Source: Mucilaginibacter mallensis
Lineage (GTDB): Bacteria > Bacteroidota > Bacteroidia > Sphingobacteriales > Sphingobacteriaceae
Assembly: GCF_900105165.1 (NCBI RefSeq)
Contig: NZ_LT629740.1
Location: 5,332,001 to 5,396,000 of the forward strand
Length of the DNA stretch: 64,000 nucleotides
Direction: 5' to 3'
A model generated the notes under the pieces. The model worked only from the letters and a program-made list of their open reading frames with translations, did no database searches and had not been told where the DNA came from. Shown one piece after another: positions 36,034-44,417 of the stretch (its first letter is position 1; each line of letters opens with the position of its first letter). The position numbers were made by a program, and so were the translations under genes.

Positions 36034-36345
36034 TGTAAGTTAAATATTAATTATATTTAGTTGTGGTTACAGTTAATTTTATGATAAAGCCTCTTTATTT
36101 TATGTCAACTTAACAGGGTATTTTGCTGTTTATACTTTGGCTGCAAACCCATCAACTGTACCAAAGTTTACAAAATCAATCCCACCTAACTCATAAGATA
36201 CAATTGGTTTTTCAGCCATCCGCATAGTGCCGCTATTTTTTCCCAACAACCTATTCATAATATTGTTACAGATATATATTGCACGGGAATAACCCTAATT
36301 TAGTAATCAAATCGAACTTCATTTTCTTAACCTAAAATATACCCC
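36034..36345. other. Interval between DUF4157 and PoxB genes
   Basis: Divergent control region with one small minus-strand frame (listed separately). No clear promoter elements could be set; AT-rich. Confidence 0.4.
36130..36258 (-). CDS. Possible 42-residue small protein upstream of the DUF4157 gene
   Basis: From the ATG at 36258: MNRLLGKNSGTMRMAEKPIV, then SYELGGIDFVNFGTVDGFAA, then KV and stop. Composition is protein-like and it is on the strand of, and 120 bp upstream of, the DUF4157 gene. No family recognised. It could be a small partner of that protein or a chance frame. Confidence 0.35.
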   Translation of the reverse strand: MNRLLGKNSGTMRMAEKPIVSYELGGIDFVNFGTVDGFAAKV

Positions 36346-38085
36346 ATGAGCAAACAAGTAGCAGATCAACTGGTAGAAATGCTGGTAGAAAACGGTGTAA
36401 AAAGAATTTACGCCGTTACCGGAGATAGCTTAAATCACCTGAATGATGCAGTAAGACGAAGTGGCAAAATAAAATGGATACACGTAAGGCATGAAGAAGT
36501 TGGCGCCTACGCAGCCGCTGCAGAAGCGGAACTGGAAGGGGGGCTTGCCTGTTGTGCAGGGAGCTGCGGCCCGGGGCATATACATCTCATCAACGGGCTT
36601 TATGATGCACACCGTACAGGGGTACCGGTAATTGCTATTGCCTCAACTATAAACACACCTGAATTTGGCCAGGATTATTTTCAGAGCACCAATACTATAA
36701 AATTGTTTGATGATTGCAGCTGCTACAACCAAGTGGCAACTACTGCGGCGCAGGCCCCGCGTATGTTCCAGTCGGCTATTCAACATGCCATTAATCATAA
36801 GGGAGTAGCCGTGTTCGGCTTGCCGGGCGATGTATCGGCCATGCCCGCAGAAGAAAGCACTGCATCAAGGCAAAATTTTAGATGTGATACGATTTTAAGG
36901 CCTGCGGATCATGAATTGCAATCCCTTGCCGATATACTTAATAAACATCCGAAGATCACTATATTCTGTGGATTTGGTGCCCGTGAGGCGCACGATGAAG
37001 TAGTACAGCTTGCTGCTGCGCTACAGGCCCCTATAGGCTACTCTTTCCGCGGTAAAATGGGGATGCAATATGATAACCCCTATGAAGTAGGTATGACCGG
37101 CTTGTTGGGGCTGCCCTCCGCGTATCATAGCATGCACGAATCAGATGTTGTGTTACTGCTTGGCACCGATTTCCCTTATGTGCCTTTTATGCCGGTTAAT
37201 AACAAGATTATACAAATTGATGAAAAACCCGAAAAACTGGGCAGGCGGGCAAAGCTGGAGCTGGGCCTATGCGGGAATATCAAAGACACTGTTGAGGCAT
37301 TATTGCCCTTGATCACAAAAAAGGAAGACGACAGCTTTTTGAAAGCGCAGCTGAACCTGTATGATAAGGTAAAACATCACCTGCAAACCTACGTGGATAA
37401 TGTTGGCGCGGAAGACCTGATACAACCGGAGTATGTTGCCTCCGTAATAAATGAATTGGCAGCAAAAGACGCCATCTTCACCCTTGATACGGGGATGAGC
37501 TGCGTGTGGGGTGCCCGGTACATACAAGCCACAGGTCAGCGGAAATTCCTCGGTTCGTTTAATCATGGCTCCATGGCTAATGCTATGCCTATGGCCATTG
37601 GCGCTGCTCTATGTTATCCGGGCAGACAGGTGTTTGCTTTGTGTGGCGATGGTGGCCTGTCTATGTTACTTGGGGACCTGGCTACCATCAAACAATACAA
37701 CTTGCCAATAAAGCTAATCGTATTTAATAACCGCGCCCTGGGGATGGTAAAACTGGAAATGGAAGTTGATGGATTACCTGATAATGAAACAGACATGGTT
37801 AACCCCGACTTTGCCCTTGTTGCACAGGCAATGGGATTTAAAGGCATTACGGTTCACCACCAGGGAGATGTGAAGGGTGCGATGGAACAAGCTATAAAAG
37901 AAACCGGACCAGTATTGTTAAATATATTAACCAATCCAAATGCACTGGCAATGCCGCCTAAGATAGAATGGGAGCAGGCAAAGGGCTATGCCATAACCAT
38001 GGGTAAATTAATGTTAGGTGGCAGGATGGATGAGGTGATGGATATCATCAGATCAAACTATAAACATCTTTTGGATGTAATTTGA
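36346..38085 (+). CDS. poxB: Thiamine-diphosphate-dependent pyruvate oxidase/dehydrogenase (PoxB-like)
   Basis: A 579-residue TPP enzyme, near the length of E. coli PoxB (572). Motifs: catalytic Glu in HVRHEEVGAYAAAAEAEL (E51), GSCGPGHIHLINGLYDAHRT, central FAD/nucleotide-fold domain (KITIFCGFGAREAHDE), and the TPP motif GDGGLSMLLGDLATIKQYN to FNN at about 432-462. Most likely converts pyruvate to acetate and CO2 with quinone as acceptor; a C-terminal membrane-binding helix like PoxB's is not obvious, so an oxygen- or alternative-acceptor oxidase is possible. Convergent with OsmC. Confidence 0.9.
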   Translation: MSKQVADQLVEMLVENGVKRIYAVTGDSLNHLNDAVRRSGKIKWIHVRHEEVGAYAAAAEAELEGGLACCAGSCGPGHIHLINGLYDAHRTGVPVIAIASTINTPEFGQDYFQSTNTIKLFDDCSCYNQVATTAAQAPRMFQSAIQHAINHKGVAVFGLPGDVSAMPAEESTASRQNFRCDTILRPADHELQSLADILNKHPKITIFCGFGAREAHDEVVQLAAALQAPIGYSFRGKMGMQYDNPYEVGMTGLLGLPSAYHSMHESDVVLLLGTDFPYVPFMPVNNKIIQIDEKPEKLGRRAKLELGLCGNIKDTVEALLPLITKKEDDSFLKAQLNLYDKVKHHLQTYVDNVGAEDLIQPEYVASVINELAAKDAIFTLDTGMSCVWGARYIQATGQRKFLGSFNHGSMANAMPMAIGAALCYPGRQVFALCGDGGLSMLLGDLATIKQYNLPIKLIVFNNRALGMVKLEMEVDGLPDNETDMVNPDFALVAQAMGFKGITVHHQGDVKGAMEQAIKETGPVLLNILTNPNALAMPPKIEWEQAKGYAITMGKLMLGGRMDEVMDIIRSNYKHLLDVI

Positions 38086-38098
38086 TAGCTGCTTTTAA

Positions 38099-38488
38099 TT
38101 ATACCAGTACCGTTTCAATAACGATTGAATGGGTTAATATTTTATGAATAGGGCAGGCATTGGCAACAGTTAATAGCCTGGCCTGTTGTTCCTCATTAAG
38201 TTTACCTGTAAGCTGTAGCTTCCGGATAAATTTGGTTTGCCCGTCTTCTTCAATAAGTTCAATATCTGCATCAACTTTTTCAAGGTCCCAGGCTTTGCGA
38301 TCAGCATACATGCGCACTGTAGCGCAGGTACACGCCCCCAGGGACGATGCTAATAATTCTTTAGGTGAAAAACCTTTGTCTTGTCCGCCTTTCGCAATAG
38401 GCTCATCGGCCATAACTACATTGCCTGTTGGCGATTTAATCTCTATCCTGTAAAGCTCTGTGCCGATACTTGCTTTAATTGCTGCCAT
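38099..38488 (-). CDS. OsmC family protein
   Basis: A 129-residue OsmC/Ohr-like protein that may reduce organic peroxides. Contains KGGQDKGFSPKELLASSLGA-C-T (first reactive Cys in SLGACTCAT) and NACPIHKILT (second Cys). Follows the pirin gene by 2 bp on the same strand, so the pair is probably one transcript of stress/detoxification type. Confidence 0.93.
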   Translation of the reverse strand: MAAIKASIGTELYRIEIKSPTGNVVMADEPIAKGGQDKGFSPKELLASSLGACTCATVRMYADRKAWDLEKVDADIELIEEDGQTKFIRKLQLTGKLNEEQQARLLTVANACPIHKILTHSIVIETVLV

Positions 38489-38490
38489 AA

Positions 38491-39375
38491 TTATCTTTTA
38501 TTAAATGTTGGATAGGGTACAAATTCTGTTTCATCCCCTTTTATCTTGTCAAATGTTTGCGCTATCCATTTTTGTTTAGCCGTGTTGATCAGCTCCTTGT
38601 CGGTAGCAACAAAATTCCAATCTATAAAGCGCTCTTCGGCAAAAGGCTCCCCGCCGAACAGGTAAATGGTGCTGTCGGCTTCTATAGTAAAAGTACACAG
38701 CGCGCTTTCTTTGGCTACCAACAATTGTTTGGGATGATAAATATTCCCTTCACTTTCAATATTTCCATTGAGAATGTACAATCCTACTTCTCCATAAAGC
38801 TCATGCCCAATATTAACCGTTTGTTTTGTTTTGCTTTTAATCTCGATCATAAACAGCTTGCTATAAACCGGAACGGGAGATTTATGGCCAAATGCTTCGC
38901 CTGCAACCAGCTTAAATTGCAGATCACCGGCTGTCCATGCCGGTAGCTGCGCCCCATCAATATGAAAAAACTCAGGCTCCATTTGTTCCAGTTCCTTTGG
39001 CAGTGCAACCCAGATCTGCAAGCCATGCATCATCTGATCGGCATGGTGTATATATTCTGGTATCCGTTCAGAATGAACTATTCCTTTACCGGCGGTCATC
39101 CAGTTTACAGCGCCCGGCTTTATTTCTACAACATTTCCCAGGGTATCCCTGTGCATTATGTTGCCCTCAAATAAAAAGGTAAGTGTTGAAAGGCCAATGT
39201 GCGGATGCGGCAGCACATCAAAGCTTTGGCGCTCTACTAGTTTTACCGGCCCCATGTGGTCAATAAAAATAAAGGGCCCAACCATTCTTTTTTCCCGGAA
39301 TGGCAGCAGCCGGCCAACCATAAAGTTACCAATACTGGCTGCTCTTTCTTCAATAATGAGATTGATATTTGACAT
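38491..39375 (-). CDS. Pirin family protein
   Basis: A 294-residue bicupin protein: GPFIFIDHMGPVK, DVLPHPHIGLSTLTFLFEG (His ligands), HRDTLGNVVEIKPGAVNWMT and GIVHSERIPE. Pirins bind iron; some show quercetinase activity, others bind regulators. The metal-ligand His/Glu set in the N-terminal cupin looks intact. Operon with the OsmC gene. Confidence 0.94.
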   Translation of the reverse strand: MSNINLIIEERAASIGNFMVGRLLPFREKRMVGPFIFIDHMGPVKLVERQSFDVLPHPHIGLSTLTFLFEGNIMHRDTLGNVVEIKPGAVNWMTAGKGIVHSERIPEYIHHADQMMHGLQIWVALPKELEQMEPEFFHIDGAQLPAWTAGDLQFKLVAGEAFGHKSPVPVYSKLFMIEIKSKTKQTVNIGHELYGEVGLYILNGNIESEGNIYHPKQLLVAKESALCTFTIEADSTIYLFGGEPFAEERFIDWNFVATDKELINTAKQKWIAQTFDKIKGDETEFVPYPTFNKR

Positions 39376-39530
39376 AACCGTAATTGTTTATCGCTTAAAC
39401 TTTAACTAAACCGCCTGTTTTACCATTTTATTGATGTCAGATCACAATTACAGACAACAATAAAGATGAAGACAATTTAAGCGTTTTTTCCAAATATAAA
39501 ACGACTGCGTCTGTGCTGAATTCAATATAA

Positions 39531-39573
39531 AAAAACAAATCCTGCCATCCCTCGATTGGCAGGATTTGTTTTT
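39531..39573. terminator. Bidirectional terminator after the porin gene
   Basis: Perfect 16-bp inverted repeat (39531-39546, 39558-39573) with 11-nt loop and A/T runs at both ends; serves the porin operon on the minus strand. Confidence 0.85.
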
Positions 39574-39588
39574 AGGATTATGCGTCTA

Positions 39589-40869
39589 TTAAAAATAAGT
39601 GGCAAGACCAAAGCTAACACCCCTGGTTGCGCCTAGCGCCGCACCAATCGTATTGCCTGTTATATCTCTCGCGGTTTGGAAACGGTAATTCAAACGTAAT
39701 ACGGTTTGAGGGGTGGGCCTGAAACTAATAGCCGGCATAATACTTTTGAGGTCGTTATACTCCCTTAGGCCCGTTGCCGCAAATTTATCCCCGTTCCATT
39801 CCACATATTCTCCCCTTACAGCCAGGTTTATGGTAGCATTATCCCAATCCAGTATTTTTCCATGTATTATAGGCTGTACAATATCTATATAACCGCCATA
39901 CTGTTTATGCGCATATTCCGGTGTATAGTCTGCAGGCAGATCAACAAAAACCCATGCCCATTCAGCAGTAATGCTGGTGTGCCATTGTGAAAGCTTGGTA
40001 TTAAAATCTACATCATAAATGTTCACGCTTCTTTTATTATCCACCTGGGCGCCTTCCACTTCCCATGTATTGTATACGCCGCCCATATATGACAATCCCA
40101 GTTCACCAATCTGGTCATTGCCTAAAGAGAGTTTCCCGGTATAAAGTGGTTCGCCGCTTGCACTTGTACTAAAGCGTGTTAAACTGCTTTTAGCCGCGGG
40201 TAAAAAGGTTTTTCCTTGTGTATTATCAATTATGGCATCATCAAAACCACCTGTTAAATAAAACTCATAACCGAACATCCAATGATTATCGTATTGTTTG
40301 CCATAAATCCCAAATCCAGGGTTGCTCCAGGTATCGGGCAACATTTGGGTCATGGCTATAGGCCTGTCCGTAAATTCATATTTTGGCCCGTCATGGTTCT
40401 GGTTAAAGGCTCCTATCGGGTTCAATATCAAGCCTCCGCGTAAGGTCAACAATGGATTAAACTCAACATCAACGGCGGCATATTCTATTCCAAACTCTGG
40501 TCCGGATGTGGCCTCGCCCGGGTCTCCGGTAGGATCATTTTCATATTCTATTTCGGACAGGAATTTGATATGCGGCGAAATGGTAGATGCCACAAACAAA
40601 CTAAATCTCCTGAACTGGAACTGATTGCCCGCTGTAATGCCGGAAGTACCCACATATTGATAGTTGGCTTCCATATAGCCGCCAATAGAGACCGGCAACT
40701 TGCCCAGCTTAAGGAATGGCCGCTCATAAATAGCATCCATGTTCAGTTTCTTTTTGGCAGTGTCCGCAGTTGCAGCAGACTTCAGTAAACTGCTGTCAAT
40801 TTGTGAAAAAGCCGGTCGGCATGAAAAAATTAATATTGCAGTAAATGCTATAAGTAAGGATGACTTCAT
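39589..40869 (-). CDS. Outer-membrane porin (OprO/OprP-like)
   Basis: A 426-residue beta-barrel protein with signal peptide (SCRPAFS-Q cleavage region), repeated amphipathic strands (VSIGGYMEANYQYVG; NQFQFRRFSLFVAST; IKFLSEIEYEND) and the terminal aromatic GLATYF. Resembles phosphate-selective or sugar porins; substrate not deduced. Start ATG overlaps the stop of the Rieske gene (ATGA), so the three genes from 42524 down are coupled. Confidence 0.85.
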   Translation of the reverse strand: MKSSLLIAFTAILIFSCRPAFSQIDSSLLKSAATADTAKKKLNMDAIYERPFLKLGKLPVSIGGYMEANYQYVGTSGITAGNQFQFRRFSLFVASTISPHIKFLSEIEYENDPTGDPGEATSGPEFGIEYAAVDVEFNPLLTLRGGLILNPIGAFNQNHDGPKYEFTDRPIAMTQMLPDTWSNPGFGIYGKQYDNHWMFGYEFYLTGGFDDAIIDNTQGKTFLPAAKSSLTRFSTSASGEPLYTGKLSLGNDQIGELGLSYMGGVYNTWEVEGAQVDNKRSVNIYDVDFNTKLSQWHTSITAEWAWVFVDLPADYTPEYAHKQYGGYIDIVQPIIHGKILDWDNATINLAVRGEYVEWNGDKFAATGLREYNDLKSIMPAISFRPTPQTVLRLNYRFQTARDITGNTIGAALGATRGVSFGLATYF

Positions 40870-41297
40870 ACTAAGGAAATAAGGAGTTGATCGTTGTGAA
40901 CTTTTACAGGAAATGTACGTAGGTTGGTATCGGCAGGGCCATTTTTTACCTGCCCTCTATTGCTGAATTGGCTGCCATGCGCGGGGCATTCCAACCTGTC
41001 ACCAAAAACCTGTAACTCGGCTCCCTGGTGTGTGCAGCGCATTGATAATGCGGTATATTCCGTATCCGAAAAACGGTAAATGCATACCGGGTACTTTAGC
41101 TGTGAATTTTGCGCTACTACATACTTCTTGAACGCAGTCTGACCGTTTTGAAAGGCCGTTACCGGCACAAGCATATCAGTATTGTTAATGGCCGCTGTAA
41201 ACATCTTACTGCCTGCACAACCTTCCAATATGGAGGCAAACACTGTACCGCTCACACAGGCGAAACCACAGGTTTTTAAAAACGTTTTTCTTTGCAT
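40866..41297 (-). CDS. Rieske [2Fe-2S] lipoprotein
   Basis: A 143-residue protein with a signal sequence having a lipobox (SILEGC-AGS) and a complete Rieske cluster site: RCTHQGAEL and CPAHGSQF (C-x-H and C-x-x-H). N-terminal FLKTCGFACVSG suggests export. An electron carrier in the periplasm; the neighbours, a di-haem protein and a porin, suggest a specialised respiratory or metal/oxyanion module. Confidence 0.9.
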   Translation of the reverse strand: MQRKTFLKTCGFACVSGTVFASILEGCAGSKMFTAAINNTDMLVPVTAFQNGQTAFKKYVVAQNSQLKYPVCIYRFSDTEYTALSMRCTHQGAELQVFGDRLECPAHGSQFSNRGQVKNGPADTNLRTFPVKVHNDQLLISLV

Positions 41298-41300
41298 GGA

Positions 41301-42524
41301 TCAGAGCGATTTAAGGAAAGTGATGATCGTGTTCTGATCCTGGCTGCTTAGCTTGCTGAACCTGGCTGCGCTAACCGCTGCTTCGCCACCATGCATTTGT
41401 ATTGCCTGTGCTATGCTATGCGCACGACCATCATGCAATAAATAATAGCTTCCACCCTGCACTCCCGGTGCCAGGCCCAAACCCCACAATGGAGTTGTAC
41501 GCCATTCCGAAGTTTTTGCATTACCTTCTGTATAATGATCATCCAAACCAGGCCCCATATCATGTACCAACAGATCGGTAAAAGGATGAATAGTTTGGTA
41601 AGCCAGGCCATCAACTGGTGAATAGCCCGTAGTAAGGGTTTGTTTATGGCAGTTTTCGCAGCCTGTTTTTATAAATAAGGCCAGCCCCGCTTGTACGGTG
41701 GCATCGCCTGCATTGCGTTGAAGCGGTGTTTGCAGGCATTGCACATAAAATACAACCGAGTTAAAAGTATCATTGTCTACCTCCGGAATTGATGGAACTG
41801 TTGACGCTGTCTGATCCAGATAATTATAAGGATTGAACGGCATATAGCTGGAGGTAATACCCATATCATGGTTATAAGCAAGCGCGGTTTGTTGAAACAA
41901 ATCATAAACCGCTGCTTTACGGCCGAAACGGCAGATATATTTCCCATCAGCTCTTGCAATTGCCCCAGGTAAAGGGTTCACATATGATGGGATAGTGTTA
42001 TAATTAGGATGCCCCCTAACCCCATCGGGATTATTAACGTTTGCGGCAGCCATAGCTAAAATAGCAGAATCCGGAACGGCCTCAATGTATCCAACACCTC
42101 CCGTAATTGGCGCTATCAGCTTAGTGCTGGTCGCTCCTGCTGGTATTTGTTCAGGCGTATAACCTGGCAAACAAAAAGTACCCAGTTGTGGCGCTCCCCG
42201 CGCGAGGAATTTATTACCTGTACTATCGGTTTGCCCGAACCTGGTTAGTATAGTGAACGGATGCCCCCTATTATCGCTGGAATGGCAGCTGCCACAACTT
42301 GTTGCAACAAAGTACGGGCCTAAGCCGGTGGCAGTGGTGCGATTTCCAAAAAACTGGTCATTCCCTTTCGAAAATAACAGTGTTTGTGCACTGGTTAAAT
42401 CTGTTGGCCCGCATAAACCTTGTAGCGGGTTAATCATGCCGGGGATGATCTTGGAACAGGAAGTAACAACGGTAACCGAGGCAACAATTATGGAAATACT
42501 TATAATAATGTAGAGTTTTTTCAT
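41301..42524 (-). CDS. Di-haem oxidoreductase family protein (DUF1111-like) lipoprotein
   Basis: A 407-residue c-type cytochrome with lipobox signal (VVTSC-SKI), chosen from the ATG at 42524. Two haem c sites are seen, CGSCHSSDNRG in the N-terminal half and CENCHKQTL near residue 285; a long connecting region has KLIAPITGGVGYIEAVPDS and a C-terminal LWGLGLAPGVQGGSYYLLHD block typical of the putative peroxidase/oxidoreductase family. Start of the three-gene unit with the Rieske protein and porin. Confidence 0.87.
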   Translation of the reverse strand: MKKLYIIISISIIVASVTVVTSCSKIIPGMINPLQGLCGPTDLTSAQTLLFSKGNDQFFGNRTTATGLGPYFVATSCGSCHSSDNRGHPFTILTRFGQTDSTGNKFLARGAPQLGTFCLPGYTPEQIPAGATSTKLIAPITGGVGYIEAVPDSAILAMAAANVNNPDGVRGHPNYNTIPSYVNPLPGAIARADGKYICRFGRKAAVYDLFQQTALAYNHDMGITSSYMPFNPYNYLDQTASTVPSIPEVDNDTFNSVVFYVQCLQTPLQRNAGDATVQAGLALFIKTGCENCHKQTLTTGYSPVDGLAYQTIHPFTDLLVHDMGPGLDDHYTEGNAKTSEWRTTPLWGLGLAPGVQGGSYYLLHDGRAHSIAQAIQMHGGEAAVSAARFSKLSSQDQNTIITFLKSL

Positions 42525-42877
42525 ACTATTTATAGGGTGATACTTAATGCTTAACCTATTAGCTTTTGTATCAACGCGACAAAAATACATTATTTAGACT
42601 AAATCCAAATAAAAATATGAAAATTCTATGACGCCCTATATCAAGTATTTAAATGTCACGGTTTATATTAACCGTTGATTAAGGTAACATCAAAACTTAT
42701 AAGCTATACTCATAACAAGGCCATAATCTATTTTACTCGATCCGATGTCGAGGGGTTTACTATCATAATTGCTATATAAATTAATGTTGAAGGAGAAATC
42801 CTAGTGTCATTGGTTGTAAAACACCTGTAAATAAGATTTTCGGCCTAAAGCATCTTTTTACCGTTTAAAATTGGAGA
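42525..42877. other. Interval with a barrel-gene relic
   Basis: Holds the DUF481-like relic at 42690-42800 (listed separately) and otherwise nothing gene-like. The upstream end carries the presumed promoter of the di-haem operon. Confidence 0.5.
42690..42800 (-). pseudogene. 3' relic of a DUF481-like outer-membrane barrel gene
   Basis: After an in-frame stop the minus strand reads DFSFNINLYSNYDSKPLDIG, then SSKIDYGLVMSIAYKF and stop. The pattern of alternating residues and the final aromatic fit a C-terminal barrel strand pair; the YDSKP and SKxDYG wording resembles DUF481-type proteins. No intact upstream part is found. Confidence 0.45.
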
Positions 42878-43306
42878 TTAATCCTGCTTCAAAAAATCCC
42901 CCTTTTCATCAAACAAAAGGTCTTTTCCTTTCACTTCCGCTTCATACATTAGCGTGCCTTTGGCATCCGTTACCTTACCTGCTTCTGTTATTTTAGCACT
43001 TTTATAATGCTGCTTTACATAAGCCGCAACGCCAGCCGGTAATTCAGCCGGAGAAATAGCAACAACCTGTTCAACAAATTCGCCACCAGGTGTAAACTGA
43101 ACCGACATATCCTCACCCGATTTACCGCCCCAATTAGCTTCAAAGTTACCTTTCTCTTTTTCCCAGGTAACCTTGGCCGCCTGCGGATATTTTTTCATTA
43201 AAGCAGATTTTACAGCAGCCGGAACATCGGCACTTTTCACTGTTTGGGCAATGGCCATTGCTGTAATACCAATAGCCATTAATGTACTTAAAATGGTCTT
43301 TTTCAT
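42878..43306 (-). CDS. PepSY-like domain secreted protein
   Basis: A 142-residue periplasmic protein: signal peptide (TLMAIGITAMAIA), then two PepSY-like repeats with SALMKKYPQAAKVTWEKEKG and YVKQHYKSAKITEAGKVTD. Such proteins are common in Bacteroidota with unknown function; some are beta-lactamase-inhibitor-like in fold. Single gene. Confidence 0.85.
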   Translation of the reverse strand: MKKTILSTLMAIGITAMAIAQTVKSADVPAAVKSALMKKYPQAAKVTWEKEKGNFEANWGGKSGEDMSVQFTPGGEFVEQVVAISPAELPAGVAAYVKQHYKSAKITEAGKVTDAKGTLMYEAEVKGKDLLFDEKGDFLKQD

Positions 43307-43821
43307 ATTTATTTGATTTATATCAATATTAAATATGCAATCTGTGTTTTCTTTGGAATTTAATACCTACTTCTTTTTATTATTTATTAGCCCCAAACGA
43401 ATGATTAACCATTGAATAAATATTTCTCCAAAAGAAACTATTTGGTTTTTAGCAACGTATAATGATTTGTACTGCTTTTTGAGTAGATTCAATCTTAAAA
43501 ATGTAATTAACCGTTTGCCTATCGATAACAAATTTACCTACTGCCATGACACACAAATGCCGGAAATGCAATTCAATAATTGTAGAACCACTACCTAAAG
43601 GTGCAATTACACAAAGTATATTTTTTTGGATCCCTATCAGGAAATACCTATGCTATAATTGCCTCAGAAAATTTCACAGGTTCGGGCTTTAAGCTTGCTC
43701 CTGTTTACCTGATGTGAAAATGCGCCATATCCCTTGTCGCATTTGGCCCCTTATATTGTCTCGACTGTACCCATCATTATTGATTCGCATAATGTAGGTT
43801 CGTATATATAATAACCTAATA
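43307..43821. other. 515-bp interval holding a small zinc-ribbon-like gene
   Basis: Contains the 48-residue CxxC protein at 43546-43692 (listed separately). The remaining parts are AT-rich with no clear structure. Confidence 0.5.
43546..43692 (+). CDS. 48-residue CxxC...CxxC small protein
   Basis: From the ATG at 43546: MTHKCRKCNSIIVEPLPKG, then a hydrophobic stretch ITQSIFFWIPIRKYL, then CYNCLRKFHRFGL and stop. Two CxxC pairs 31 residues apart can bind one zinc ion as a small ribbon. Protein-like composition and a clean start/stop make this more than chance, though it is below usual gene-calling length. No named family recognised; possibly a small regulatory or nucleic-acid-binding protein. 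Confidence 0.5.
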   Translation: MTHKCRKCNSIIVEPLPKGAITQSIFFWIPIRKYLCYNCLRKFHRFGL

Positions 43822-44274
43822 ATGGATATGAAAACAGTATTTGACAAAGCAACCCGTGATGAGCTCATCAACAGGATAGGCACACTTAACGAAGGCAGCA
43901 CAGCCCAATGGGGCAAAATGAATATTTACCAGATGCTGAAACACTGTAACCTGGCTGAAGAAATGTACCTGGGCCAGAAAAAATATGACCGTGTATTCCT
44001 GGGCCGCATTTTTGGCAAAATAGCTTTGAAAAATTTATTGAAGGATGAGAAACCTATGAGCCGCAACGCCCCAACAAGCCCCGCATTTATAGTACGCGAA
44101 ACCAGCGGCGATGTTACTGCCGAAAGGGATAAATGGATTGCCCTTACTCAAGAATATGCCAATTACTCAAACCCTGGGTTTGAGCACTGGTTCTTCGGCA
44201 AAATGACTAAAGAGCAGATAGGCCAGTTTGTTTATAAGCATACTGATCATCATTTGAGGCAGTTTAATAGTTAG
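43822..44274 (+). CDS. DUF1569 (DinB-like) protein
   Basis: A 150-residue soluble helical protein. Features of DUF1569: TRDELINRIGTLNEGSTAQW, GKMNIYQMLKHCNLAEEMYL, GFEHWFFGKMTKEQIGQFVY and KHTDHHLRQF. His residues (H46, H131, H135-type positions) suggest a DinB-like metal site. Function unknown. Convergent with the VCBS gene; a palindromic repeat lies between. Confidence 0.85.
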   Translation: MDMKTVFDKATRDELINRIGTLNEGSTAQWGKMNIYQMLKHCNLAEEMYLGQKKYDRVFLGRIFGKIALKNLLKDEKPMSRNAPTSPAFIVRETSGDVTAERDKWIALTQEYANYSNPGFEHWFFGKMTKEQIGQFVYKHTDHHLRQFNS

Positions 44275-44306
44275 AATTTGTTTACTGCAGCATACCAAAC
44301 ATGGGA

Positions 44307-44376
44307 GTCACCCTGAGGCACTCGAAGGGTGAGTGCAGAGGCCTTTACCCACATGTTTCGAGGGCCTCAACATGAC
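44307..44376. repeat. Imperfect palindromic intergenic repeat (type 1)
   Basis: GTCACCCTGAGG (44307-) is answered by CCTCAACATGAC (-44376) with AGGCCTTTACCC between. It lies between convergent genes and has the wording of dispersed palindromic repeats abundant in this phylum. Copies elsewhere are expected. Confidence 0.55.
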
Positions 44377-44417
44377 ACCCTCTCGAATGTTCGAAATATC
44401 CAGATTAACAATAATCC

